Below are positions 43,198 through 52,623 of a stretch of 64,000 nucleotides of DNA, piece by piece; the stretch's first letter is position 1, and each line of letters starts with the position of its first letter. The notes under the pieces are model-generated. The model was not told the origin of the DNA. It ran no database searches and saw only the letters and a program-made list of their open reading frames with translations. The stretch comes from Comamonas composti DSM 21721 (GTDB taxonomy: Bacteria > Pseudomonadota > Gammaproteobacteria > Burkholderiales > Burkholderiaceae_C). A program made the position numbers and the translations under genes. The stretch lies in contig NZ_AUCQ01000007.1 of the NCBI RefSeq assembly GCF_000429845.1, forward strand, positions 1 through 64,000, in the 5' to 3' direction.

Positions 43198-44253
43198 ATG
43201 ACCCAAACCTTGAACCCACATTTCCAGCAACGCCAGCCCGCCCTGGCCCGCTGGCTGCGTACCACGGCTGCAACCGCGGCCATGGCCCTGGCCGGCGCCA
43301 GCGCCATGGCCGCAGACCAGCTCCCAGGCAAGGGCGTCAAAGTCCTGCCGCTCAAGAGCTCGATTGCCGAGGAAACCTTCCAGACCCTGCTGGTCATGAA
43401 AGCTCTGGAGCAGTTGGGCTACGACGTACAGCCCTTCAAGGAGGTCGAGTACCCGACCGCTCATACGGCTGTTGCCAATGGGGACGCCACCTTTCTGGCC
43501 ACGCACTGGAACCCTCTGCATGCAGACTATTACAAGAACTCCGGTGGAGACGCCAAGTTCTATCGCAAGGGCGTGTATTCGGACAACGCAGCCCAAGGCT
43601 ATCTGATCGACAAGAAGACGGCCGAGGCCTACAAGATCACCAACATCGAGCAGTTCAAGGATCCCAAGATCGCCAAACTATTCGATACCGATGGCGATGG
43701 CAAGGCCGACCTCACGGGCTGCAACCCCGGCTGGGGCTGCGAGTCCGTGATCGAGCACCAGCTCACAGCCTACAAGCTGCGCGATACGGTGACCCACAAA
43801 CAGGGCACTTATTCAGCCCTGATCGCCGACACCATCACACGCTACAAATCCGGCAAGCCCATCTTCTACTACACCTGGACACCCTACTGGGTGAGCAACG
43901 TGCTCAAGCCCGGCAAGGATGTGGTCTGGCTCGAGGTGCCGTTCTCCTCCCTGCCTGGCGAGCAATCCAAGCTCGACACCAAGCTGCCCAATGGCAAGAA
44001 CTACGGCTTTGTGGTCAACAAGCAGCACATCGTGGCCAACAAGGCCTTTACCGACAAGCATCCCGATGCAGCCAAGCTCTTCGAGCTCATGCACTTGCCA
44101 GTGGCCGACATCAATGCCCAGAACAGTTTGATGAACCAGGGCCAGAACAAGAGCTCCGACATAGAGCGCCATGTGAACGGCTGGATCAAGGCTCACCAGC
44201 AGACCTTTGACAGCTGGATCGACCAGGCCAGGGCAGCAGCCGCCAAGTCCTGA
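43198..44253 (+). CDS. proX: Glycine betaine-binding periplasmic protein ProX (copy 1)
   Basis: A 351-residue binding protein close to E. coli ProX. The signal peptide is [15 protein letters not shown], and mature [20 protein letters not shown] follows. The ligand-site tryptophans lie in [15 protein letters not shown] and YTWTPYW. The Cys pair of CNPGWGC, a disulfide in the E. coli protein, is present. AAGGAGG precedes ATG 43198. A second homologous gene follows 290 bases downstream. Confidence 0.94.
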   Translation: MTQTLNPHFQQRQPALARWLRTTAATAAMALAGASAMAADQLPGKGVKVLPLKSSIAEETFQTLLVMKALEQLGYDVQPFKEVEYPTAHTAVANGDATFLATHWNPLHADYYKNSGGDAKFYRKGVYSDNAAQGYLIDKKTAEAYKITNIEQFKDPKIAKLFDTDGDGKADLTGCNPGWGCESVIEHQLTAYKLRDTVTHKQGTYSALIADTITRYKSGKPIFYYTWTPYWVSNVLKPGKDVVWLEVPFSSLPGEQSKLDTKLPNGKNYGFVVNKQHIVANKAFTDKHPDAAKLFELMHLPVADINAQNSLMNQGQNKSSDIERHVNGWIKAHQQTFDSWIDQARAAAAKS

Positions 44254-44542
44254 CCGGACCTTGCGCAAGACACTGGTCACGGCCTGCGCCGCTCTAGTCT
44301 GCGCAAGCTGCGCATGACCAGGATGCGCGAGCGGCAAGCCTGAGCCCCGGCAACAAAGGCTTGCCACATCACCGCCGCAGCCGCATTCGCGCCCCAGACG
44401 CGGATGCGGTTCCGGCGTTTTACCCCTGCCTTCCTGCAAACCAGGATGGCACGTGCGCCCAGGGACAGGGGCGCATGCGTGGAGAACAAGGGCCGCCCGC
44501 AAGGCGCTCGCCCTGCGATGGCCCATGCAGATAAGACAAGAC

Positions 44543-45598
44543 ATGAATAAAATCTTCTACCTCACCGCCCAACATCAGCATTCTGCAAGCCGCAGGAGTC
44601 TGCTTGGCACCATTGCCGCAGCCCTGCTTTGCACAGCAAGCCTGCCCGCGCTGGCGGCGTCGGATGCACAGCTTCCAGGCAAGGGCGTGAGCGTCATTCC
44701 GGTCAAGAGCGCCTTGATCGAGGAAAGCTTTCAGACCCAGCTCGTGGTCAAGGCGCTGGAGAAGCTGGGCTATGAGGTCAAGCCTGTGGAAGAGCTCGAA
44801 TATCCACTGGCCCACGTCGCCGTTGCCCGCGGCGATGCCACCTTCATGGCCAATCACTGGAATCCTCACCACTCGGAGTTCTACAAGACCGCAGGTGGTG
44901 ATGCCAAGCTCTCGCGCAAGGGCGTCTACTCTGCCGGAGCCGTGCAGGGCTACATGATCGACAAAAAGACGGCTGATCAATACCAGATCACCAACCTCGG
45001 GCAACTCAAGGACCCCAAACTGGCCAAGCTGTTCGACACTGACGGAGACGGCAAGGCCAACCTCATCGGAGCTAGCGCAGGCTGGGGCGGCGAAGCCGTG
45101 ATCGATCACCAGCTGGATACTTTCGGACTGCGCGCCACCGTGAACTACACCCAGGGCAACTACCCGGCACTCATCGCAGATACCCTGACCCGGTTCAAGC
45201 AAGGCAAGCCCGTGCTCTATTACGCCTGGACGCCCTACTGGCTCAGCAATGTGCTGCAACAGGGCAAGGATGTGATCTGGCTTCAGGTCCCCTTCTCGGC
45301 CATGCCCGGTCTGCAGACAGGTACAGATACCAAGCTGGCGAATGGCAAAAACTACGGTTTTCCACTGAACAACGAGTACATCGTGGCCAACAAGAGCTGG
45401 GTCGAAAAGCATCCTGCTGCGGCCAAGCTGTTCGAGATCATGCAACTGCCCATTGGCGACATCAGCATGCAGAACCGGCTCATGCATGAAGGCCAGAACA
45501 AGCCTGCCGACGTGGAGCGCCATGTAAACAGCTGGATCAAGGCTCATCAAAAAACCTTTGACGGCTGGCTCGAACAAGCCCGCGCCGCAGCCCGCTAA
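44543..45598 (+). CDS. Glycine betaine-binding protein ProX (copy 2, divergent)
   Basis: A second ProX of the same length (351 residues) as copy 1, aligning along the whole sequence. It has a signal peptide (SLLGTIAAALLCTASLPALA), NHWNPHH and YAWTPYW. The Cys pair is replaced: copy 1 has CNPGWGCE, this has ASAGWGGE. The binding tryptophan of that loop is kept. ATG 44543 gives equal length, and an upstream in-frame extension is not conserved. It is a tandem duplication that has diverged, perhaps with a different betaine preference. It has no permease of its own. Confidence 0.9.
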   Translation: MNKIFYLTAQHQHSASRRSLLGTIAAALLCTASLPALAASDAQLPGKGVSVIPVKSALIEESFQTQLVVKALEKLGYEVKPVEELEYPLAHVAVARGDATFMANHWNPHHSEFYKTAGGDAKLSRKGVYSAGAVQGYMIDKKTADQYQITNLGQLKDPKLAKLFDTDGDGKANLIGASAGWGGEAVIDHQLDTFGLRATVNYTQGNYPALIADTLTRFKQGKPVLYYAWTPYWLSNVLQQGKDVIWLQVPFSAMPGLQTGTDTKLANGKNYGFPLNNEYIVANKSWVEKHPAAAKLFEIMQLPIGDISMQNRLMHEGQNKPADVERHVNSWIKAHQKTFDGWLEQARAAAR

Positions 45599-45868
45599 GG
45601 CCGCAACGCCCCCTGCCAGCTACCGACAGCACTGTGGCGGCATCTTGGTTACTGGGCGTGAGCCGCACAGCGGCCGAGATACACGCCCGGCCACGCTTTC
45701 ATGGCTGCTCGCTCAACCCGGGGCGCATTTGCATCACCCTGGGCCCCGACCGCTTCAGCGCATGCGATGCAAGAAGCTATCGAGTTGAAAGCCGGCCATC
45801 ATCGCCATGCCGCACAAACCGGCGCTTTGGCAGTCATGAACACAGAAGCTGATCCGGTATGACGCGGC

Positions 45869-46846
45869 TCAAATCGAGATGCCGGCCTGATCGGCCACCA
45901 TGGCCCAGCGCGCGACCTCGCTGGCAACCATTCGGGCCAGGGCCTTGGGCGATCCGCCCCCCGGCTCTGCCCCAAGCATGAGCCAGCCCTCGGTGAACCC
46001 CGGATTGCTGAAAGCCCGGTTCAAGGCCTGATTGAGCCTGAGCACCACGGACTGCGATAGCTTGTCGGGGGCAAACAGTCCAAGCCAGCAGGCTGCTCCA
46101 TATCCAGCAGAGCCGGCTTCTGCCACCGTTGGCACCTCGGGCAAAGCGCGGGTGCGCGACGCAGAGGTCACGGCAATGGCCCGTACCCTGCCCTGCCTGA
46201 TATAAGGCAGGGCCGAGGGCACAGGCTCGAACATCAGATGCGTGCGACCTGCCGCCAGATCCTCCAGGGCCTGACTCGAGCCTTCGTAGACCACATGCTT
46301 TACCCGGGTGCCGGTCGTGCACCTGAACTGCTCGGCCATCATGTGCTGCATGCTGCTCACCCCCAGCGATGCATAGCTGTACCTGTCGGGCTGGGTCTTG
46401 AGCAAGGCAATGAGCTCAATGACACTGCCGGCCTCGAAAGAGTTGCTGACGATGAGGACATGACTCACTCGCCCCACATAGCCCACGGGCGTCATCTCCC
46501 GGATGTCGTAACCAAGCTGCGCATTCAGGGACTGAGCCACTGCGTGGTGTACGGCCCCCAGCAGCAAGGTATAGCCATCGGCCGCAGCCTTGGCCACATA
46601 CTTTGCCCCCAGCGTCCCGCAAGCGCCATCTCGGTAGGACACAAGCACCGGCTGACCAAGCTCAAGGCTCAACTGCCCGGCCAGCATCTGCGAGAACCCA
46701 TCCAGCACACCACCCCGCGCAAACGGAGCCACCAGACTGATGGGCTGAGATGGATAACGGGGCTGGGCAGATGACAGACCCGGCAGCATCCAAGCTGAAC
46801 CTGCTGCCGCACTCCATGCCAGTAAATTTCTACGCTGTAGATCCAT
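45869..46846 (-). CDS. Bug-family tripartite tricarboxylate transporter substrate-binding protein
   Basis: A 325-residue periplasmic protein of the Bug family, which is greatly expanded in Bordetella and Comamonadaceae. A signal peptide (RRNLLAWSAAAGSAWMLPGLSSA, with possible twin arginine) precedes the conserved YPSQPISLVAPFARGGVLDG. GTLGAKYVAKAAADGYTLLLG near residue 80 and the C-terminal AMVADQAGI are also typical. ATG 46846 is chosen over an in-frame ATG at 46933 because the signal peptide starts there. No TctA/TctB genes are near, so its ligand and partners are unknown. Confidence 0.87.
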   Translation of the reverse strand: MDLQRRNLLAWSAAAGSAWMLPGLSSAQPRYPSQPISLVAPFARGGVLDGFSQMLAGQLSLELGQPVLVSYRDGACGTLGAKYVAKAAADGYTLLLGAVHHAVAQSLNAQLGYDIREMTPVGYVGRVSHVLIVSNSFEAGSVIELIALLKTQPDRYSYASLGVSSMQHMMAEQFRCTTGTRVKHVVYEGSSQALEDLAAGRTHLMFEPVPSALPYIRQGRVRAIAVTSASRTRALPEVPTVAEAGSAGYGAACWLGLFAPDKLSQSVVLRLNQALNRAFSNPGFTEGWLMLGAEPGGGSPKALARMVASEVARWAMVADQAGISI

Positions 46847-47164
46847 CTCTCGTCCCAGACACCAAGTCCTTGGCAGCCATGGAAGGCCGTGTACCAGCCC
46901 TGCCACCCGAAAAAATGTCATTATTTGTTTCAAATGTTCTGCATTGTGTCAAATTAAACCCTGCTCGTCAGTTGTTCGACCGCCAAGAGTGATACGGATC
47001 TCGCCAAAGTGAAGAGGGAGAGCCGCTCTTTGTTCAAACCCCAGGCAAGCCGGATTTCAGCCGGCTTCACTCAAAATGCGCGCAGGCCATACAGTCCCTG
47101 GCGAAAACCCTGACTCTGTCCCGTGGCTGACTGCTGCTGGGCAACAGCCCGGAATAATGCACCC
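46847..47164. other. Divergent intergenic region
   Basis: About 318 bases between the Bug gene and the hydrolase gene. The left half is AT-rich (46915-46975), as expected for promoters. A small hairpin AAGCCGG/CCGGCTT lies at 47047-47067. No gene or RNA is recognised. Confidence 0.5.
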
Positions 47165-48130
47165 ATGCTGCAAGAAGCCCCTTCTCCCCTCCCGAGCAAA
47201 GCTGTGGATGCCTATGTCCCAACCCGCTTTGCAAGTTCACGCCAGATCCCGATCCGTACGCTTTCCTACCATGTGCTGAGCTGGGGACAGCCCGGCCCCG
47301 CAGTACCGCTTGTACTGCTGCACGGCTGGATGGACATCGGCGCCTCTTATCAGTTCGTGGTCGATGCGCTAAGCGCAGGCTTTGCAGACTCGCGCCTCAT
47401 CATCGCCCCCGACTGGCGCGGCTTTGGGCGCAGCCGTATGCCCGGACCTTGCGACCGCCATGACTTCGCCGACTATCTCGCGGATCTGGACCAACTGCTC
47501 GATGTCGTGGCAGGGGAACAGCCCGTGGACCTGGTAGGGCACAGCATGGGAGGCAATGTGGCCATGATGTATGCAGGGGCCAGGCCCGGGCGCATCCGTA
47601 CCCTGGTCAACCTCGAAGGCTTCGGCCTGCCCGCCACCCGACCCGAGCAGGCTCCGGCGCGCTACGCGCAATGGATGGATGAAATCAGAAAGCTTGGGAG
47701 CGGAGAGATCACGCTCAAAAGCTATGACAGCCTGCACGCCGTGGCTCAGCGCCTGATGAAGACCAACCGCCGTCTGCCTCAGGACAAGGCCTTGTGGCTC
47801 GCAGAGCGCTGGGCGGCCCCCAATGCCCAGGGCCGCTGGGAGATTCAAGGCGATGCAGCACACAAGGTAAGCAGCGCCCAGCTCTACCGCCTGGATGAAA
47901 CCCTGGCCTTGTACCGCGCGATCACGGCCCCGGTTCTTGCTGTGGAAGCCAGCGACGACAGCATGGGCCAGTGGTGGAAAGGCCGCTACGGCCTGGAGCA
48001 GTACCATGAGCGGCTCAAGCAGGTGCACCGCTGCCAGGTTGCCGTAGTGCAGGATGCTGCCCACATGCTCCATCACGATCAGCCCGCAGCCGTGGCAGCT
48101 CTCATAGAAAAATTCGCAACTTCGACCTGA
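47165..48130 (+). CDS. Alpha/beta-fold hydrolase
   Basis: A 321-residue serine hydrolase. The strand-helix segment VPLVLLHGWMDIGASYQFV near residue 45 provides the oxyanion HG motif, and the nucleophile elbow GHSMGG lies near residue 128. The likely acid and catalytic His are near the C-terminus (VEASDDSM, AAHMLHHDQPAAV). ATG 47165 is taken, and ATG 47213 is possible. The substrate is unknown and it stands alone. Confidence 0.85.
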   Translation: MLQEAPSPLPSKAVDAYVPTRFASSRQIPIRTLSYHVLSWGQPGPAVPLVLLHGWMDIGASYQFVVDALSAGFADSRLIIAPDWRGFGRSRMPGPCDRHDFADYLADLDQLLDVVAGEQPVDLVGHSMGGNVAMMYAGARPGRIRTLVNLEGFGLPATRPEQAPARYAQWMDEIRKLGSGEITLKSYDSLHAVAQRLMKTNRRLPQDKALWLAERWAAPNAQGRWEIQGDAAHKVSSAQLYRLDETLALYRAITAPVLAVEASDDSMGQWWKGRYGLEQYHERLKQVHRCQVAVVQDAAHMLHHDQPAAVAALIEKFATST

Positions 48131-48181
48131 GTCTCTTGACCTGCTCTGGCAAGCAAAATGCCGGAGCAGGCTGCTCAGCAA

Positions 48182-48217
48182 AAACAAAAAGCCGCATCCA
48201 CGAATGAATGCGGCTTT
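48182..48217 (-). terminator. Terminator of the tRNA operon
   Basis: On the minus strand AAAGCCGCAT and ATGCGGCTTT form a 10-bp stem followed by TTGTTTTT. It lies 6 bases beyond the 3' end of tRNA-Asp. Confidence 0.75.
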
Positions 48218-48223
48218 CAAAAC

Positions 48224-48300
48224 TGGCGGAGTGGACGGGACTCGAACCCGCGACCCCCGGCGTGACAGGCCGGTATTCTAACCAACTGAACTACCACTCC
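48224..48300 (-). tRNA. tRNA-Asp (anticodon GTC)
   Basis: 77 nt including an encoded CCA. The acceptor arms GGAGTGG/CCACTCC, the anticodon loop CTGTCAC (GTC) and the T-arm GGTTCGAGTCC are all intact. It is the last of three tRNAs on the minus strand. Confidence 0.97.
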
Positions 48301-48348
48301 TGGCAGGAAGCTTTGCAGCTATCTTCATAGCATCAAGCGCTTCAAACT

Positions 48349-48424
48349 TGGCGACCCTACGGGGATTCGAACCCCGGTACCTACCGTGAAAGGGTAGTGT
48401 CCTAGGCCTCTAGACGATAGGGTC
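48349..48424 (-). tRNA. tRNA-Glu (anticodon TTC)
   Basis: 76 nt including CCA. The 5' end GACCCTATCGTCTAGAGGCC, the anticodon loop CTTTCAC (TTC) and the T-arm GGTTCGAATCC are standard for bacterial tRNA-Glu. Confidence 0.97.
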
Positions 48425-48468
48425 AATTCCTAGAACGATGCGAGCCTTGCAGCTCGCCGTCTCAATTT

Positions 48469-48544
<76 letters not shown>

Positions 48545-48664
48545 TTTCACATCAAGCCTAGCATTCACATGCCCTGCTTGCTGCGATCCAAAAATTGTAG
48601 CACAGACCAATCGTCAAAAAACAAATCCGATGATATGCCGAGCGGCACAGAGGCCTCACAAGCC

Positions 48665-48826
48665 AGACACGGGCAGAAGTTTGCGACCCGAGAGCAGGCC
48701 AGGAAGGCGGTGATGGACTGGATGGCCTTCTACAATCACCGCAGGCTGCATTCGGCGCTGGGCTATCTCAGTCCTATGCAGTACGAGCAACGCTGGTACG
48801 AGGCACAGCGTAAAAAGGCCGCGTAG
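48665..48826 (+). pseudogene. C-terminal fragment of an IS3-family transposase (OrfB)
   Basis: About 54 codons matching the end of IS3-group integrase-type transposases. FATREQARKAVMDWMAFYN is followed by HRRLHSALGYLSPMQYEQRW and a basic tail to the stop. The catalytic DDE core, the upstream orfA and most of the element are missing. It lies between the tRNA cluster and a VOC-gene remnant. Confidence 0.85.
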
Positions 48827-48869
48827 ATCATGGGCTAAGAGCTACACAAAACAGGGGCAAGATCACATT

Positions 48870-49007
48870 GCAAGACTGCTGCAAGACGGACGCTTTGCGC
48901 CGGCACGTGTGGCCGCACCCAGGCATGAGCCCTATGGCGCCCTGGTCACCCATGTCTGGGACCTCTCGGGCGTCCTGCTGCACCTGGCCCAATGGGACAG
49001 GCCCTGA
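48870..49007 (+). pseudogene. 3' remnant of a VOC/glyoxalase-family gene
   Basis: An open frame of about 45 codons ends in a stop at 49007. It contains RVAAPRHEPYGALVTHVWDL and SGVLLHLAQWDRP, resembling the last beta-strands of vicinal-oxygen-chelate proteins. There is no start codon, and the upstream part is replaced by IS3 sequence, so the gene was probably truncated by that insertion and a later deletion. Confidence 0.45.
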
Positions 49008-49054
49008 ATCTCCAGTCCTGTCTTTCGAGCCCGCGCCCTTTCTCCTTGTAACCC

Positions 49055-49681
49055 ATGCCCCAGCCTCCACGCCCTGCGCTGCCCTTTTCCCAGGCCTGCG
49101 AAAACAACCGCGCGCCCATTCTTGAAGTCCTGCAGACAGCGTTCGCCGGATTGCGCCATGTGCTGGAGATAGGCTCGGGCACAGGCCAGCACAGCGTGTA
49201 CTTCGCGCCGCGCCTGCCGCACCTGATCTGGCAGACCAGCGACCTCACCGAGAACCATGCAGGCATTGCGGCCTGGCATGCGTCCCGACCAGCTCCCAAT
49301 CTGCGCCTCCCGCTACGCCTTGACCTGCAGGCCGATGGCTGGCCGCAAACCCGGGAGGGCGCATTTGATGCCGCCTTCTCCAGCAATACCGCCCATATCG
49401 TGGCCTGGTCGCTGGTGCAGCGCATGTTTGCACTGCTCGGCGCCCATCTGCCTGCGGGTGGCAAATTTGCGCTCTACGGTCCGTTCAACTACGGCGGCAA
49501 CTACACCAGCGACAGCAACCGCGCCTTCGACCTGTGGCTGCGCGAGCGCGATGCACGCAGCGGCCTGCGCGACTTCGAGACGGTCCAGTCCCTGGCACGA
49601 AACCATGGCCTGGCCCTGGAAGCCGACCATGCCATGCCTGCCAACAATCGCTTGCTGGTGTTTGTCCGCCAGGGCGTCTGA
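49055..49681 (+). CDS. DUF938-family SAM-dependent methyltransferase-like protein
   Basis: A 208-residue class-I methyltransferase-fold protein. The N-terminus PFSQACENNRAPILEVLQ and the SAM motif VLEIGSGTGQHSVYFA near residue 36 are typical of DUF938. SSNTAHIVAW near 110 and YGPFNYGGNYTSDSNRAFD near 143 are also diagnostic. The substrate is not known. It starts just downstream of the VOC remnant and about 40 bases before the cardiolipin synthase gene. Confidence 0.87.
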   Translation: MPQPPRPALPFSQACENNRAPILEVLQTAFAGLRHVLEIGSGTGQHSVYFAPRLPHLIWQTSDLTENHAGIAAWHASRPAPNLRLPLRLDLQADGWPQTREGAFDAAFSSNTAHIVAWSLVQRMFALLGAHLPAGGKFALYGPFNYGGNYTSDSNRAFDLWLRERDARSGLRDFETVQSLARNHGLALEADHAMPANNRLLVFVRQGV

Positions 49682-49722
49682 TACGGTTGGGACTTTGCGG
49701 CTCTCACCTCTTCCCTGTTTGC

Positions 49723-51189
49723 ATGACCTGGCTTTTGCTCTTTCTGCATGTGCTGCTGATCTCAGGCTTCAGCCTGCGCATCCTGCTGCGCGATGATCTT
49801 CGCCCCGATGTACGCATGGGCTGGCTCACGGTGATGGTGCTCGTGCCTTATGCGGGCTGCGTGCTGTATTACCTGTTCGGCGAGGCTGCCCTCGGACGGC
49901 TGGGGAGCGACAGACAGCACAAGCGCTATCCCGGTGTCGCCGCCTTTGTGCGCCGGCATCTGCCCGCGCGCCAGGCCTGGATTCCATTCCTGGCCCAAGG
50001 CGTCGAAGCGGCACCGGCCGTGAACGCACAGTGGCAACCGGCGTTTGACTACGCATCCTCCATCAATGGCTTCGCCGTGACCACGGGCAATCATGCCCAG
50101 TTGATGCGCGACGGCAACCAGGCGCGGGCACGCATGCTGGCCGACATGGATGCGGCCTGCAGCGAAATCCATGTGCTCTATTACATCTGGCTGGACGACG
50201 AAACCGGCACCGCCCTTGCCCAGGCCTTGATGCGGGCCGCCCGGCGCGGCGTGACCTGCCGGGCCATGGTGGACGGCCTGGGCTCGCGTGCCCTCATAGG
50301 CTCGCCGCTGTGGCAGCAGATGCAGCAGGCGGGCGTCCAACTCGCCGTGGCCCTGCCCGTGAACCGGCCTCTCAAGGTCATACTCACCAGCCGCATCGAT
50401 TTGCGCAACCACCGCAAGATCACCGTGATAGACGGCACAACCGGTTATTGCGGCAGCCAGAACTGTGCCGACGAGGCATTTGCCGTCAAGGCCCGATACG
50501 CCCCCTGGGTGGACATCATGCTGCGCCTGCAAGGCCCTGTGGTCGCGCAGATGCAGATGATCTTTGCGAGCGATTGGCGCCAGGCCAGCGGCAAGAGCCT
50601 TGCCCCTTTGCTGCCCCCGGCCGATCTCGCCGGCAAAGCGGGCTTTGCGGCCCTGGCCATTGCCGAAGGGCCGAACGAGCGCCGCCGCTCGACACCGCAC
50701 CTGGTCTCCACGCTGCTGGCCAGCGCACGCCACGAAGTCGTGATCTCCACGCCCTACTTCGTGCCCGACGCCACAGTCCTCGAAGCCCTGTGCGCCACGG
50801 CCCTGCGCGGCGTCGCCGTAACCCTCATCGTGCCCGCACGCAACGACTCCTGGATCGTGGGCGCGGCCAGTCGAAGCAACTACCGCCGACTGCTGGCCGC
50901 AGGCGTGGGCATTCTCGAATTCCGCCCTGGCCTGCTGCATGCCAAGACCTTGTGCGTGGATGGGGAGGTGGCCCTCGTGGGCTCGACCAATCTGGACCTG
51001 CGCAGCTTCGATCTCAACTTCGAGAGCAATGTGCTGCTGCACGACCGCGCCCTCACCGCCGCCATACGCGCACGCCAGCAGGCCTATGCCGATGCGGCCG
51101 ACACCATCACCATGGAGCAGGTGCTGGCCTGGCGCTGGAGCAAGCGCATCTGGCACAACCTGCTGGCCACGCTCAGCCCCGTGCTCTAG
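49723..51189 (+). CDS. cls: Cardiolipin synthase
   Basis: A 488-residue phospholipase-D-superfamily enzyme that makes cardiolipin from phosphatidylglycerol. Two N-terminal membrane helices (about residues 2-20 and 34-55) lead to two HKD motifs: HRKITVIDGTTGYCGSQN near residue 228 and HAKTLCVDGEVALVGSTNLD near 406. SFDLNFE follows the second, as in ClsA. The layout and length match ClsA. ATG 49723 begins the first membrane helix. An upstream frame overlapping the methyltransferase gene is not used. Confidence 0.93.
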   Translation: MTWLLLFLHVLLISGFSLRILLRDDLRPDVRMGWLTVMVLVPYAGCVLYYLFGEAALGRLGSDRQHKRYPGVAAFVRRHLPARQAWIPFLAQGVEAAPAVNAQWQPAFDYASSINGFAVTTGNHAQLMRDGNQARARMLADMDAACSEIHVLYYIWLDDETGTALAQALMRAARRGVTCRAMVDGLGSRALIGSPLWQQMQQAGVQLAVALPVNRPLKVILTSRIDLRNHRKITVIDGTTGYCGSQNCADEAFAVKARYAPWVDIMLRLQGPVVAQMQMIFASDWRQASGKSLAPLLPPADLAGKAGFAALAIAEGPNERRRSTPHLVSTLLASARHEVVISTPYFVPDATVLEALCATALRGVAVTLIVPARNDSWIVGAASRSNYRRLLAAGVGILEFRPGLLHAKTLCVDGEVALVGSTNLDLRSFDLNFESNVLLHDRALTAAIRARQQAYADAADTITMEQVLAWRWSKRIWHNLLATLSPVL

Positions 51190-51375
51190 CCCCGCCCCCG
51201 AATGCAGGGGCTCCCAGCCTCGCATTTCGGCAAGCAAATCCCTTGTAATCCTGGGGCCTTGAACTGCAGCAACGGCTCTTGAAAAGAGACCTCATCCAGT
51301 CTGCAAGCGGCTTGCCCGGATTCGACCTGAAACAGGTCTAACTTCGGTCTTGTCGGCCCGGTTTTCCCGCGCAAA

Positions 51376-51401
51376 ATATTGCTTATAAAGCATAGCAATA
51401 T
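51376..51401 (+). promoter_or_regulatory. Operator-like nested palindromes before the ROK gene
   Basis: ATATTGCT (51376-51383) and AGCAATAT (51394-51401) are perfect inverted arms, and TGCTTATAAAGCA (51380-51392) is a second, internal palindrome. They end seven bases before the ROK start codon, suggesting an operator for autoregulation or for control of the sugar operon. Confidence 0.5.
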
Positions 51402-51408
51402 CGGAGAC

Positions 51409-52623
51409 ATGCCCTTGGATCACTGGTCCAATCTTTCCAGCGGAGAAATGCTGGTGCTGGAGTCCGTTTTCTGGTCGAAGGCTGCGTCCCGACATGAGGT
51501 CGCGACACGCCTCCACCTGTCCAAGAGCAAGGCCAATGCACTGATTGCCGACCTCCTGGCCCAAGGGCTGCTGCAGGAGACAGGGCCTGGCCCAGCCAGC
51601 ACGGGCCGTCCGGCCGAAACCTTGTGCCTGTCGAATGCACTGGGAATTCTGCTCGCCATCGATATCGGTGCGACCTGCATGTCGATTGCGGCACTCACGC
51701 CCAGCCTGCTGGTGCTGGCCCAGTGCCGCGAAGATGTCGATGTGCGCGATGCACAGCAAGGCCCTACCGTGGTGCTGGCACGCATCAAGGTCTTGGCACT
51801 GCGGCTTCTGGAGCAATGCGGCAAGAGGGCAAAGGACGTTCTGGCCATTGGCATTGGCGTTCCCGGCCCCGTGAATTTTGAGAATGCACAGATGGTCAGC
51901 CCACCGCTCATGCCGGGCTGGGGTGATTTTTCCATCCGCGACTTCATGCGCGACAGCTTTGAGGCCCCGGTCTTCGTGGACAACGACGTCAACATCCAGG
52001 CCATTGGCGAGCTGCGCCAGCAGCAGGGCACATCGAACTTTCTCGTGCTCAAGGTGGGCACGGGCATCGGCTGCGGCATCGTCTGCGACGGAAAGATCTT
52101 CCGGGGAGCCACAGGCTCGGCCGGTGATGTAGGGCATATCTGCGTGGACACTTCCGGCCCTCACTGTCATTGCGGCAATACAGGCTGCCTGGAAACCATG
52201 GCTGCACGCCCTGCCGTCGAGCGCCAGGCCTGGGAGGCCATGGAACGCGAGGACAGCCAGGTACTGCGCCGCCATGCAGGAGAACAAGGCATGCTGACTC
52301 TGGCTGCCGTGGGAGCAGCCAGTCGTGAAGGTGATATGGAGGCCAACCGCATCATTCAGCGCGCAGGCAGTTTGGTGGGCCAGATGCTGGCCTCGGTGGT
52401 CAACTTCTTCAATCCATCACATGTCTTTCTCACGGGCAGCGTCGTCACCGTAGGGCCCTTGTTCCTCGCCTCCGTACGACAAAGCGTCTACCAGCGCTCA
52501 CTCGCGCTTTCCACGCGCAACCTGCATGTCCAGTACTCCTCCTTGGGCGATGCTGCAGGCTTGACGGGCGCCGGCGTGCTGGCCATGCAGGAATTTCTCA
52601 AGTCACGGAGGCTGCACCGATGA
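51409..52623 (+). CDS. ROK-family transcriptional regulator
   Basis: A 404-residue protein. An N-terminal winged helix (SGEMLVLESVFWSKAASRHEVATRL, about residues 8-70; landmark TRLHLSKSKANAL) is followed by a ROK sugar-kinase-like domain: LAIDIGATCMSIA near 85, GIGVPGPVN near 145 and VFVDNDVNIQAIGE near 185. The zinc-type cluster CHCGNTGCLE lies near 255. GGAG precedes ATG 51409. The stop overlaps the ABC ATPase start (ATGA), so the repressor is the first gene of the sugar operon. Confidence 0.88.
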   Translation: MPLDHWSNLSSGEMLVLESVFWSKAASRHEVATRLHLSKSKANALIADLLAQGLLQETGPGPASTGRPAETLCLSNALGILLAIDIGATCMSIAALTPSLLVLAQCREDVDVRDAQQGPTVVLARIKVLALRLLEQCGKRAKDVLAIGIGVPGPVNFENAQMVSPPLMPGWGDFSIRDFMRDSFEAPVFVDNDVNIQAIGELRQQQGTSNFLVLKVGTGIGCGIVCDGKIFRGATGSAGDVGHICVDTSGPHCHCGNTGCLETMAARPAVERQAWEAMEREDSQVLRRHAGEQGMLTLAAVGAASREGDMEANRIIQRAGSLVGQMLASVVNFFNPSHVFLTGSVVTVGPLFLASVRQSVYQRSLALSTRNLHVQYSSLGDAAGLTGAGVLAMQEFLKSRRLHR

